From the NCBI GenBank assembly GCA_045587665.1, contig JAZNCT010000032.1, forward strand, positions 1 through 32,076: a stretch of DNA of 32,076 nucleotides, in the 5' to 3' direction. The stretch comes from SIG710 sp045587665 (GTDB lineage: Bacteria; Bacillota; Clostridia; Oscillospirales; CAG-272). The notes under the pieces were generated by a model that worked only from the letters and a program-made list of their open reading frames with translations, had not been told where the DNA came from and searched no databases. This document shows, piece by piece, positions 1 through 5,317 of the stretch. A program made the translations under genes and the position numbers. Each line of letters starts with the position of its first letter. Position 1 is the first letter of the stretch.

Positions 1-60
1 TGGGAGAGCATCTGCCTTACAAGCAGAGGGTCATAGGTTCGAGCCCTATTGTTCCCACCA
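1..60 (+). tRNA. tRNA-Val (TAC), 5' end outside window
   Basis: The visible part has a D-arm remnant, an anticodon stem-loop with loop CTTACAA (anticodon TAC, valine), a T-arm with GGTTCGAGCC, and an encoded CCA at 58-60. The first 15 or so bases, including the 5' acceptor strand, lie before position 1. It belongs to a tRNA array that continues with Asp, Phe, Gly and Cys. Confidence 0.93.
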
Positions 61-64
61 TGTT

Positions 65-141
65 GGCCCGGTAGTTCAGTTGGTTAGAACGCTAGCCTGT
101 CACGCTAGAGGTCAGGGGTTCGAGTCCCCTTCGGGTCGCCA
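65..141 (+). tRNA. tRNA-Asp (GTC)
   Basis: Full cloverleaf: acceptor GGCCCGG pairs with TCGGGTC with two G-T wobbles, the anticodon loop CTGTCAC gives GTC, the T-arm is GGGGTTCGAGTCCCC, the discriminator is G and CCA is encoded. It starts four bases after the valine tRNA, so the two are surely processed from one precursor. Confidence 0.97.
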
Positions 142-173
142 AAATGAGTCTTGGAAATATCCTTGGCTTGTTT

Positions 174-249
<76 letters not shown>

Positions 250-252
250 CTT

Positions 253-269
253 CCGAGATTTGATCTCGG
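253..269 (+). other. hairpin in the tRNA-Phe/tRNA-Gly spacer
   Basis: CCGAGAT (253-259) and ATCTCGG (263-269) form a perfect 7-bp stem around loop TTG. No T-run follows, so it is not a terminator. It may guide processing of the polycistronic tRNA precursor; that role is inference. Confidence 0.5.
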
Positions 270-272
270 TCT

Positions 273-348
273 GCGGATTTAGCTCATTTGGTAGAGCGCG
301 ACCTTGCCAAGGTCGAGGTGGCGGGTTCGAGCCCCGTAATCCGCTCCA
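273..348 (+). tRNA. tRNA-Gly (GCC)
   Basis: Acceptor GCGGATT pairs with AATCCGC, the anticodon loop TTGCCAA gives GCC (glycine), the T-arm is CGGGTTCGAGCCCCG, the discriminator is T and CCA is encoded at 346-348. It is fourth in the array. Confidence 0.97.
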
Positions 349-352
349 CAAT

Positions 353-375
353 GGGCACGATGAAAAGTCGTGCCC
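353..375 (+). other. hairpin in the tRNA-Gly/tRNA-Cys spacer
   Basis: GGGCACGA (353-360) pairs perfectly with TCGTGCCC (368-375) around a 7-base loop. The next bases are TAAATATT, with no T-run, so transcription should read into tRNA-Cys. It is a second precursor hairpin like the one after tRNA-Phe, but unrelated in sequence. Confidence 0.5.
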
Positions 376-384
376 TAAATATTC

Positions 385-458
385 GGTGCCATGGCCAAGC
401 GGTAAGGCAAAGGTCTGCAACACCTCTATCCCCAGTTCGATTCTGGGTGGCACCTCCA
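385..458 (+). tRNA. tRNA-Cys (GCA)
   Basis: Acceptor GGTGCCA pairs with TGGCACC, the anticodon loop region TCTGCAACA gives GCA (cysteine), the T-arm is CCCAGTTCGATTCTGGG, the discriminator is T and CCA is encoded. It is last in the array and is followed directly by a terminator. Confidence 0.97.
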
Positions 459-459
459 G

Positions 460-496
460 AAAAAAGCACATCTGCATTTGCAGATGTGCTTTTTTC
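460..496 (+). terminator. intrinsic terminator of the tRNA array
   Basis: AGCACATCTGCA and TGCAGATGTGCT form a perfect 12-bp stem with a tiny loop, with an A-run before and TTTTTT after. The A and T tracts extend the stem, so it could also act on transcripts from the other side. Confidence 0.92.
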
Positions 497-499
497 AAC

Positions 500-672
500 G
501 AAATTCGCATGCGGCGAGTGAAATTTGGCTTCGCCAAGTGAAATAGCTCCGCTGTGAAATATTTGCTTCGCAAATGTGATGGGCGAATTTCATTTCACGT
601 TGCGACGAAGGAGCAATATTTCACAATTCACTCAGTGAATTATTTCACATTCGGCATCGCCGAATATTTCAC
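500..672. repeat. modular palindromic repeat element with GTGAAAT units
   Basis: The heptamer GTGAAAT occurs in forward orientation at 518, 538 and 554, with a partial copy GTGAT at 576. It then occurs inverted as ATTTCAC at 592, 618, 642 and 666. Between the heptamers lie short palindromes that differ from one another: TTGGC-TTC-GCCAA, AGC-TCC-GCT, ATTTGC-TTC-GCAAAT, AATTCACT-C-AGTGAATT and ATTCGGC-ATC-GCCGAAT. GAAATTCGC at the left edge (500-508) is matched by its exact inverse GCGAATTTC (583-591). The element is therefore two arms of opposed orientation built from conserved spacers and variable hairpins. No reading frame is evident. It looks like a non-autonomous dispersed repeat, but copies elsewhere cannot be seen from this window. 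Confidence 0.8.
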
Positions 673-701
673 TTTACAAACACCCGATTTTATGCTATAC
701 T
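673..701 (+). promoter_or_regulatory. sigma-A-type promoter for the membrane protein at 725
   Basis: TTTACA (673-678), a 17-base spacer, then TATACT (696-701), 23 bases before the start codon. The -35 box abuts the last ATTTCAC unit of the repeat element, so the element's right end sits exactly at the promoter. Confidence 0.7.
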
Positions 702-724
702 AAACCCGGAAAGGCGGTGGGGAC

Positions 725-1150
725 ATGAAAAAGAAAAAATTTATAATTGCCTCTTTCTTTCTGACTCTAATCGCTTTAACCACGATCTATACTGTTGTGT
801 CAGCGGTCAAGTCTTATAATTACGATATGGATCCTGCTAATGGCGTGGATATTTTGGAAGGCTTTGGGGCTGCCATGCTCATAGTGCTCGGCGGATTTGT
901 CGTTTTTTATGAATTGGATTTGTTTTATACCGTTTATTATTTTTTTGTAATACCAAGAACCATAACAAAATCGACACTTAATATTCTATCCAATGTTAGT
1001 TTACTGCTTGTGTTTGTTAGTGAATATATAGCAAATGCTTTGTCTATTAGTGAAGAGACAAATGTAACGATTGCTTTGTTTTTTATATACCTTGTTTTAA
1101 GAAGTGTTTATGCTCTTGTTTACATAAGTTCGTTGAATCAAGAGGATTAA
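725..1150 (+). CDS. orphan small integral membrane protein
   Basis: The 141-residue product is not one I recognise. It starts with a run of lysines (MKKKK) and has about four hydrophobic helices, near residues 6-28, 46-72, 84-108 and 115-135, so it should be a small multipass inner-membrane protein. Between helices 1 and 2 is an acidic extracytoplasmic loop (residues 30-45). No catalytic motif, cysteine pair or charged pore signature stands out. The ribosome binding site is a G-rich run (GGTGGGG) very close to the ATG. The codons are more AT-rich (TTT, TAT, ATA) than in the core genes further on, and the gene has its own promoter and a terminator downstream at 1206. With the repeat element on one side and non-coding relic-like sequence on the other, it looks like accessory DNA. 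Function unknown. Confidence 0.75.
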   Translation: MKKKKFIIASFFLTLIALTTIYTVVSAVKSYNYDMDPANGVDILEGFGAAMLIVLGGFVVFYELDLFYTVYYFFVIPRTITKSTLNILSNVSLLLVFVSEYIANALSISEETNVTIALFFIYLVLRSVYALVYISSLNQED

Positions 1151-1205
1151 AGAATATATTATAAAGTGCAGGCATCTTTTTTATCAACGCACCTCAAAAT
1201 GCAAA

Positions 1206-1247
1206 AGTCTCGAAACCTTTGATTTATAAGGGATTTCGGGGCTTTTT
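1206..1247 (+). terminator. bidirectional intrinsic terminator
   Basis: AGTCTCGAAA (1206-1215) pairs fully, with two wobbles, with TTTCGGGGCT (1234-1243). Inside it, CCTT pairs with AAGG. An A-run precedes and TTTTT ends the structure, so it can stop transcripts from both sides. It is the first good terminator after the membrane-protein gene. Confidence 0.7.
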
Positions 1248-1370
1248 CTCATCTGATTTTTAAGGGTGCAAAATCAGATATTTCTTAAATTTTCGCCGTT
1301 TTTCCCAAATTATCACTCCTGTTCCCTATTCAAAAGCCGTCCGAAAGCCGTCTAAATTACTTGCAAATGA
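1248..1370. other. non-coding stretch with an inverted repeat, possible integrase relic
   Basis: ATCTGATTTT (1251-1260) and AAAATCAGAT (1270-1279) form a perfect 10-bp inverted repeat. On the minus strand around 1290-1320 a GGAGTG site is followed by TTGGGAAAAACGGCGAAAAT. One base short of frame, this resembles the M-G-K-N-G-E-N start I associate with clostridial tyrosine integrases. No open frame survives. The integrase idea is inference from memory of protein style and is weak. Nothing else is visible here. Confidence 0.3.
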
Positions 1371-1399
1371 TTGACAAATAGCTTCAACACTGTTATAAC
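1371..1399 (+). promoter_or_regulatory. sigma-A-type promoter P1 upstream of the tetR operon
   Basis: TTGACA (1371-1376), a 17-base spacer, TATAAC (1394-1399). The -10 box lies inside the 10-bp palindrome ATAACGTTAT (1395-1404), a natural place for a repressor to bind. Transcription would begin near 1406 and run into the hairpin and T-run at 1475-1510. Confidence 0.65.
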
Positions 1400-1405
1400 G
1401 TTATT

Positions 1406-1510
1406 GTGAAAGAAAATGATTTATTGTAACGGCGATTCAAGATAGATGACTATAATGACCAATAATAAATTCTGCAGCATTGAGAGCACCCTCTCTTTGC
1501 TGATTTTTTT
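1406..1510 (+). ncRNA. candidate short RNA or attenuated leader before tetR
   Basis: Promoter P1 would start a transcript near 1406 that meets a well-formed terminator ending at 1510. This gives about 105 nt of RNA with no convincing reading frame. The 5' two thirds are AU-rich and mostly unstructured; the 3' third is the terminator hairpin. Two readings are possible: a free-standing small RNA, or a leader whose termination is regulated to control the tetR-ABC operon. A second promoter (P2) just after the terminator means the operon does not depend on readthrough. Confidence 0.45.
1475..1510 (+). terminator. intrinsic terminator upstream of tetR
   Basis: CAGCA (1475-1479) pairs with TGCTG (1498-1502) and GAGAG (1482-1486) pairs with CTCTC (1491-1495), with a symmetric TT/TT internal loop and loop CACC. 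Seven Ts follow (1504-1510). It lies between promoters P1 and P2. Confidence 0.75.
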
Positions 1511-1519
1511 ATAAAAATA

Positions 1520-1548
1520 TTGACAAGCAAAGTTTTTTGTGATAAAAT
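1520..1548 (+). promoter_or_regulatory. promoter P2 of the tetR-ABC operon
   Basis: TTGACA (1520-1525), a 17-base spacer, TAAAAT (1543-1548), 42 bases before the tetR start. Just downstream, TATAACGATTG (1560-1570) echoes TATAACGTTAT at promoter P1 (1394-1404) and sits in an imperfect AT-rich palindrome running to 1575. It is a plausible autoregulatory operator; that use is inference. Confidence 0.7.
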
Positions 1549-1590
1549 AACATATGATATATAACGATTGGTATATTACGGAGGTGCAAT

Positions 1591-2154
1591 ATGCCGCCAA
1601 AGGTTAAAACAACAAAAGAGGATATTATAAACGCTGCTGTTGATATTGTGCGAAACAGCGGAGCTGAGGCGATAAATGCAAGAAGTATTGCCGCTGCATT
1701 AAACTGCTCAACACAGCCTGTGTTCTCAAATTTTGAGAGCATGGATGAACTGTGCATAGCGGTTGTGAAGAGGGCAGATGAATTATGCGCTCAATATATA
1801 CAGAGAGAGATCGAGAGCGGAAGATTTCCCACATATAAGGCAAGCGGTATGGCTTATATCAGATTTGCCAAAGAGGAAAAAGAGCTGTTTAAGCTTTTAT
1901 ATATGCGTGACCGAAGATGCGAAGCAATTAACGAAGGATCTGAGATAACCGACAAAATGAACACTATAGTTCGTATCAATACGGGGCTTTTAGATGAAGA
2001 AGCAAAGCTGTTTCATCTTGAGATGTGGGCTTTTGTTCACGGAATTGCAACGATGCTTGCCACCGACTTTTTGGATCTTGATTGGGATCTTATCAGCAAA
2101 ATGCTTACAGATTCTTATCAGGGATTAAGAAAACAGTATGGAATGGGGGGATAA
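1591..2154 (+). CDS. TetR/AcrR-family transcriptional regulator
   Basis: The 187-residue protein has a typical N-terminal TetR helix-turn-helix. Helix 1 covers about residues 8-22 (ITK-type start 'TTKEDIINAAVDIV'), and the recognition unit is near 28-48, with ARSIAAALNCSTQPVFSNF; the S-T-x-x-V/I-x-x-x-F pattern is the family hallmark. The C-terminal two thirds are helical and divergent, as usual for the ligand-binding/dimer domain. Start: GGAGGTG lies a few bases before the ATG. The gene ends three bases before the ABC ATPase, so regulator and transporter are one operon. By family habit it represses its own operon and is released by a small molecule or export substrate; the ligand cannot be told from the sequence. 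Two promoters with a shared TATAACG motif lie upstream. Confidence 0.92.
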   Translation: MPPKVKTTKEDIINAAVDIVRNSGAEAINARSIAAALNCSTQPVFSNFESMDELCIAVVKRADELCAQYIQREIESGRFPTYKASGMAYIRFAKEEKELFKLLYMRDRRCEAINEGSEITDKMNTIVRINTGLLDEEAKLFHLEMWAFVHGIATMLATDFLDLDWDLISKMLTDSYQGLRKQYGMGG

Positions 2155-2157
2155 AAT

Positions 2158-2886
2158 ATGGATTCTATCAAAATTGAAGGTTTAACTAAGAAATATAAAG
2201 ATGTAACTGCAGTTGATGAGCTTAGCCTTTCCGTTAAGAAAGGAGAACTGTTTGCCCTGCTGGGGGTAAACGGTGCAGGAAAAACAACTATCATAAAAAT
2301 GCTTTCCTGCCTCACGAAGCCCACAAGCGGAGATGCTTTTTTGAATGGTAAAAGCATCTTAAGGGATCCTGCTGCAGTTAAATCAATTATCGCTGTTTCT
2401 CCGCAGGAAACTGCGGTTGCGCCCGGGCTGTCTGTCAAGGAAAACCTTGAGCTTATATGCGGTGTTTATGGATTTTGCAAGGATAAACAAAATGCAAAAA
2501 TAAAAGAACTGACATATCTGCTTGGACTTGAAAATGTTACCGGGAAAAAAGCAGGAAAGCTTTCGGGGGGCTACAAACGCAGGCTCAGTATTGCAATGGC
2601 ACTGATAAGTGAACCTCTGATACTGTTCCTCGATGAGCCTACTCTTGGGCTTGATGTGCTTGCACGCAGTGATCTGTGGGATATTATACGGTCACTGAAG
2701 GGAAGGATCACAATTATCCTTACAACTCATTATATGGAAGAGGCGGAGGCTCTCTCTGACCGCATTGCTATTATGAAGGACGGGCGTCTTATTATATGCG
2801 ATACGGCGGCAAATATCAAAAAGGCGGCAGGAGAAGATAATTTTGAGCAAGCCTTTGTAAAGATCGTGAGGGGGGCGGAAAAATGA
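2158..2886 (+). CDS. ABC transporter ATP-binding protein (DrrA/CcmA-like)
   Basis: The 242-residue nucleotide-binding subunit powers an ABC-2 type exporter with the permease encoded next. Visible motifs in order: Walker A GVNGAGKTT (36-44), Q-loop SPQE (81-84), ABC signature LSGGYKRRL (135-143), Walker B LILFLDE (154-160), D-loop GLD (164-166) and the switch histidine in TTHYMEEAE (H191). The signature with KRRL after SGG is typical of drug, antibiotic or natrium export ATPases of the DrrA/NatA group. It is a single-domain half-size protein of normal length. A GGGGGG ribosome binding site overlaps the end of tetR, and the 3' end overlaps the permease start by four bases (ATGA), which implies translational coupling. 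Substrate unknown; a toxic compound is likely given the TetR partner. Confidence 0.95.
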   Translation: MDSIKIEGLTKKYKDVTAVDELSLSVKKGELFALLGVNGAGKTTIIKMLSCLTKPTSGDAFLNGKSILRDPAAVKSIIAVSPQETAVAPGLSVKENLELICGVYGFCKDKQNAKIKELTYLLGLENVTGKKAGKLSGGYKRRLSIAMALISEPLILFLDEPTLGLDVLARSDLWDIIRSLKGRITIILTTHYMEEAEALSDRIAIMKDGRLIICDTAANIKKAAGEDNFEQAFVKIVRGAEK

Positions 2887-3614
2887 GGATGTTTACATTT
2901 GCGCGCCGAAATGCAAGAGAGATATTGCGTGATCCGCTGAATTTGGCATTTGGTCTTGGATTTCCTCTGGTACTGATTCTGCTTCTCAGTGCCATACAGG
3001 CAAATGTTCCTGTAAAGCTTTTTGAGATACAGCATTTAACACCGGGTATTACAGTGTTCGGACTGTCATTTATGACGCTTTTTTCAGCTACTATTATCGC
3101 AAAGGATAGAGGAAGCTCATTGCTCTGTCGCTTATATACTACACCGCTGACCCCAATTGATTTTATACTCGGATACACCTTACCTGTTATTCCGATCTCT
3201 GTTGCTCAAAGCATTATATGCTATATTGCCGCAATTCTTCTCGGACTCGAGATTACGGTTCATATCCTGTATTCTGTTGTATTCATCATTCCCGTTTCAA
3301 TTTTTTTCATTGCTTTGGGACTTCTTTGCGGGAGCGTGTTTAGCGACAAGCAGGTTGGCGGTATATGCGGTGCTCTGCTGACAAATCTTTCAGCCTGGTT
3401 ATCAGGTGTTTGGTTTGATCTTGAGCTTGTGGGCGGCACTTTTAAGAGGATATCATATGCACTTCCATTTGTTCATGCTGTTGAAATGGAGCGTGCCTTG
3501 CTCGCAGGAGATTTTGAAGGAATTTTCCCTCATCTTTGGTGGGTGCTTGGATATACCGCTTTGATCCTTTTGCTCTCAACAGTTATGTTCCTCAGACAAA
3601 TGAAAAAACAATAA
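2883..3614 (+). CDS. ABC-2 type transporter permease
   Basis: The 243-residue membrane subunit pairs with the preceding ATPase. After a cytoplasmic N-terminal segment (RNAREILRDPLNLAFGLGFP, the usual ABC-2 entry motif, about residues 8-27), about six membrane helices follow, and the last ends in a short basic tail (MKKQ). In the middle is LCGSVFSDKQVGG, followed by an AWLSGVWFDLE segment, the ABC2_membrane pattern in which a conserved helix-breaking stretch precedes the last extracytoplasmic loop. Length is at the short end for the family, as in DrrB-like permeases. The start codon overlaps the ATPase stop. The exporter would be a dimer of two of these chains and two ATPases. Confidence 0.92.
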   Translation: MRMFTFARRNAREILRDPLNLAFGLGFPLVLILLLSAIQANVPVKLFEIQHLTPGITVFGLSFMTLFSATIIAKDRGSSLLCRLYTTPLTPIDFILGYTLPVIPISVAQSIICYIAAILLGLEITVHILYSVVFIIPVSIFFIALGLLCGSVFSDKQVGGICGALLTNLSAWLSGVWFDLELVGGTFKRISYALPFVHAVEMERALLAGDFEGIFPHLWWVLGYTALILLLSTVMFLRQMKKQ

Positions 3615-3635
3615 TATTTAAGGGAGGAAGCATTT

Positions 3636-4301
3636 GTGAAGCTTTTAGTAAGAGCCTTTTCGAAGTTTTTTATCGGACTTATATTTGTTATGACATTATT
3701 GTTTTTGCCTGCAGGTACTTTTAATTATATGAACGGTTGGCTTTTTATCGGACTGCTGTTTATACCTATTCTACTCTTGGGAATATTGCTTTATTTCAAA
3801 TCTCCCCGTCTGCTGGAGAAACGGCTTGATTCAAAGGAGAATGAAAAAACGCAAAAAGCGGTCTTGTTATTTTCAGCCGTCATGTTTGTTTGCGGATTTG
3901 TTGTTGCGGGGCTTGATCATCGCTTTGGCTGGTCAAATATCAATACTTGGGTTGTTATCGTTGCCTCTGCCATTCTGCTTTTGTCTTATGCGCTGTATGC
4001 AGAGGTTATGCGGGAAAACGAATATCTTTCAAGAAAGATCGAGGTGCAGGAAGACCAAAAGGTTATAGACACGGGTCTTTATTCGATAGTACGCCACCCC
4101 ATGTATGCGGTGACGCTTTGGCTGTTCCTTTCCATTCCGATAGTGCTGGGCTCTTTATGGTCTTTTGTTTGTTTTCTGCCGTATATTCCATTACTTGTTA
4201 TAAGAATACTTAATGAAGAAAAGGTTCTCAGGGCCAATCTTTCAGGCTATAAGGGTTATATGAAGCGTGTAAGATACAGGCTGATCCCATTTATTTGGTA
4301 A
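3636..4301 (+). CDS. isoprenylcysteine carboxyl methyltransferase-like membrane protein
   Basis: The 221-residue multipass protein has the ICMT/PEMT fold signature in its C-terminal half: DTGLYSIVRHPMY (about 145-157), whose RHPMY core binds S-adenosylmethionine, and EEKVL (194-198), the conserved glutamate pair after the last helix. Four to five membrane helices precede and surround these motifs. The start is GTG, chosen because GGGAGGAAG lies just before it and the hydrophobic N-terminus follows at once. Bacterial members methylate small molecules or lipids; prenylated proteins are not expected here, so the substrate is unknown. It is 21 bases after the permease and probably in the same operon, which suggests it modifies or protects against whatever the exporter handles (inference). 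A terminator follows directly. Confidence 0.85.
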   Translation: MKLLVRAFSKFFIGLIFVMTLLFLPAGTFNYMNGWLFIGLLFIPILLLGILLYFKSPRLLEKRLDSKENEKTQKAVLLFSAVMFVCGFVVAGLDHRFGWSNINTWVVIVASAILLLSYALYAEVMRENEYLSRKIEVQEDQKVIDTGLYSIVRHPMYAVTLWLFLSIPIVLGSLWSFVCFLPYIPLLVIRILNEEKVLRANLSGYKGYMKRVRYRLIPFIW

Positions 4302-4303
4302 AG

Positions 4304-4346
4304 AAAAAAGATCGGGTGCTGCTTTGCAGTTTTCCCGATCTTTCTT
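4304..4346. terminator. bidirectional terminator between convergent operons
   Basis: AAGATCGGG (4308-4316) pairs with CCCGATCTT (4334-4342), with an inner CTGC/GCAG hairpin. An A-run on the left and a T-rich right side serve both directions. It separates the methyltransferase gene (plus) from spo0A (minus), whose stop codon lies at 4349. Confidence 0.88.
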
Positions 4347-4348
4347 TA

Positions 4349-5140
4349 TTAATAAAGCTTATATTTAAGGCGGAGATTGTCGGCTATCATAGCAATGAAT
4401 TCTGAATTTGTTGGCTTTCCGCGGTTGTTTTGAATCGTATAGCCGAAATATGAATTGAGGGTGTCAACGTCGCCGCGGTCCCAGGCTACTTCGATGGCAT
4501 GACGAATGGCTCTTTCAACTCTTGATGTGGTGGTTGAATATTTTTTAGCTACAGAAGGGTAGAGTACCTTAGTAACAGAATTGATTATGTCACTGTCGTC
4601 TATTGTGAGCAATATGGCTGTTCTGAGATATTGATATCCCTTGATATGTGCAGGCACTCCTATTTGATGAATGATCTGAGTTACCTGAGTTTCTATATCC
4701 GGCTCAGAATGTTCGCCTCTGTCTTTTGGGCCTGTGGCGTTGGCTCTGTTTTGGGCGATCCTTTCAAGGTGCTTGCTAAGGCTTTCAAAATCAAAGGGCT
4801 TGGGTAGGCACATCTCAGCTCCTGCATTTGTTGCTTCAACAAAAATGCTTGGATTTGAAACCATTGAAACTATTATAAATGAGGGGGCTTTGTCCTTTCC
4901 AAAATCCAAAATGCGACTGTTTCTAAGAACTCCTATTCCGTCGATTTTTGAAAGCCATATGTCGGCTATTACGATATCCGGATGAGATCTGCCGATTTTT
5001 ATCAGCGCATCCTCTCCGTTTACTGCCTCATCAATGCTGCGGTATCCTGCTCTCATAAGGTCGTTTTTAAGGGACGTTCTCATTTGAAGATTTTCATCTG
5101 CTATCAGAATTTTCATATTTTTTGCCATGTTCAGATCCAT
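4349..5140 (-). CDS. spo0A: sporulation master regulator Spo0A
   Basis: Phosphorelay response regulator of 263 residues that switches cells into sporulation. The C-terminal DNA-binding domain (about 150-263) is classic, with TTSRVERAIRHAIEVAWDRG as the recognition region and NSEFIAMIADNLRLK at the end. The receiver (about 9-125) has the acid pair D15-E16, the phosphoacceptor D60 in IADIW, the switch residue S92 and K114 in LPKPFD. It is divergent: D60 is followed by IWLSKIDG, without the proline usual in DxxMP. Start: GGAGG precedes the ATG at 5140 by a normal distance. An in-frame ATG at 5191 gives 17 more residues but has no such site and lies across the promoter. spo0A has its own promoter here. 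In many clostridia it sits beside spoIVB; here it ends a cluster of cell-wall and RNA-modification genes. Confidence 0.95.
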   Translation of the reverse strand: MDLNMAKNMKILIADENLQMRTSLKNDLMRAGYRSIDEAVNGEDALIKIGRSHPDIVIADIWLSKIDGIGVLRNSRILDFGKDKAPSFIIVSMVSNPSIFVEATNAGAEMCLPKPFDFESLSKHLERIAQNRANATGPKDRGEHSEPDIETQVTQIIHQIGVPAHIKGYQYLRTAILLTIDDSDIINSVTKVLYPSVAKKYSTTTSRVERAIRHAIEVAWDRGDVDTLNSYFGYTIQNNRGKPTNSEFIAMIADNLRLKYKLY

Positions 5141-5181
5141 TGTTGATTCCTCCAATATCTTTTCATTTATTTTACGATATA

Positions 5182-5210
5182 ATGATACCATAAACTGTAA
5201 AATATTTCAA
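5182..5210 (-). promoter_or_regulatory. sigma-A-type promoter of spo0A
   Basis: Read on the minus strand: TTGAAA (5210-5205), a 17-base spacer, TATCAT (5187-5182). Transcription would begin near 5175, about 35 bases before the ATG at 5140. This gives spo0A expression independent of the upstream cluster. Confidence 0.75.
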
Positions 5211-5229
5211 GATATTTCCATAAATTTCC

Positions 5230-5236
5230 TGCGACA
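5230..5236 (-). promoter_or_regulatory. possible Spo0A box upstream of spo0A
   Basis: Minus-strand TGTCGCA, within TTTTGTCGCA, matches six of seven bases of the 0A box TGTCGAA. It lies about 20 bases upstream of the -35 of the spo0A promoter, a position consistent with autoregulation. One short imperfect match is weak evidence. Confidence 0.3.
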
Positions 5237-5251
5237 AAACTTCACAAAAAT

Positions 5252-5282
5252 AATTGGTAAAAATTGTAAATTTTTACCAATT
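5252..5282. repeat. perfect 14-bp inverted repeat between spo0A and the GNAT-like gene
   Basis: AATTGGTAAAAATT (5252-5265) and its exact inverse (5269-5282) surround loop GTA. On the minus strand it follows the stop of the upstream gene by 36 bases and is followed by ATTTTTG. It could be a weak AT-rich terminator or a protein-binding operator upstream of spo0A. Both readings are inference. Confidence 0.6.
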
Positions 5283-5317
5283 ACTAAAATATTCGCTTGA
5301 TGCAGATAAAAATTGTT

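Noticed and set aside
500..672. The GTGAAAT repeats as a CRISPR array
   Set aside because: The repeat unit is only seven bases, changes orientation half way, and the intervals are palindromes of unequal length rather than unique spacers; no cas gene is present.
1447..1515. Twenty-two-codon frame (MTIMTNNKF) across the terminator upstream of tetR
   Set aside because: No ribosome binding site, and it runs through the hairpin and T-run; no run of a single regulatory codon that would suggest a leader peptide.
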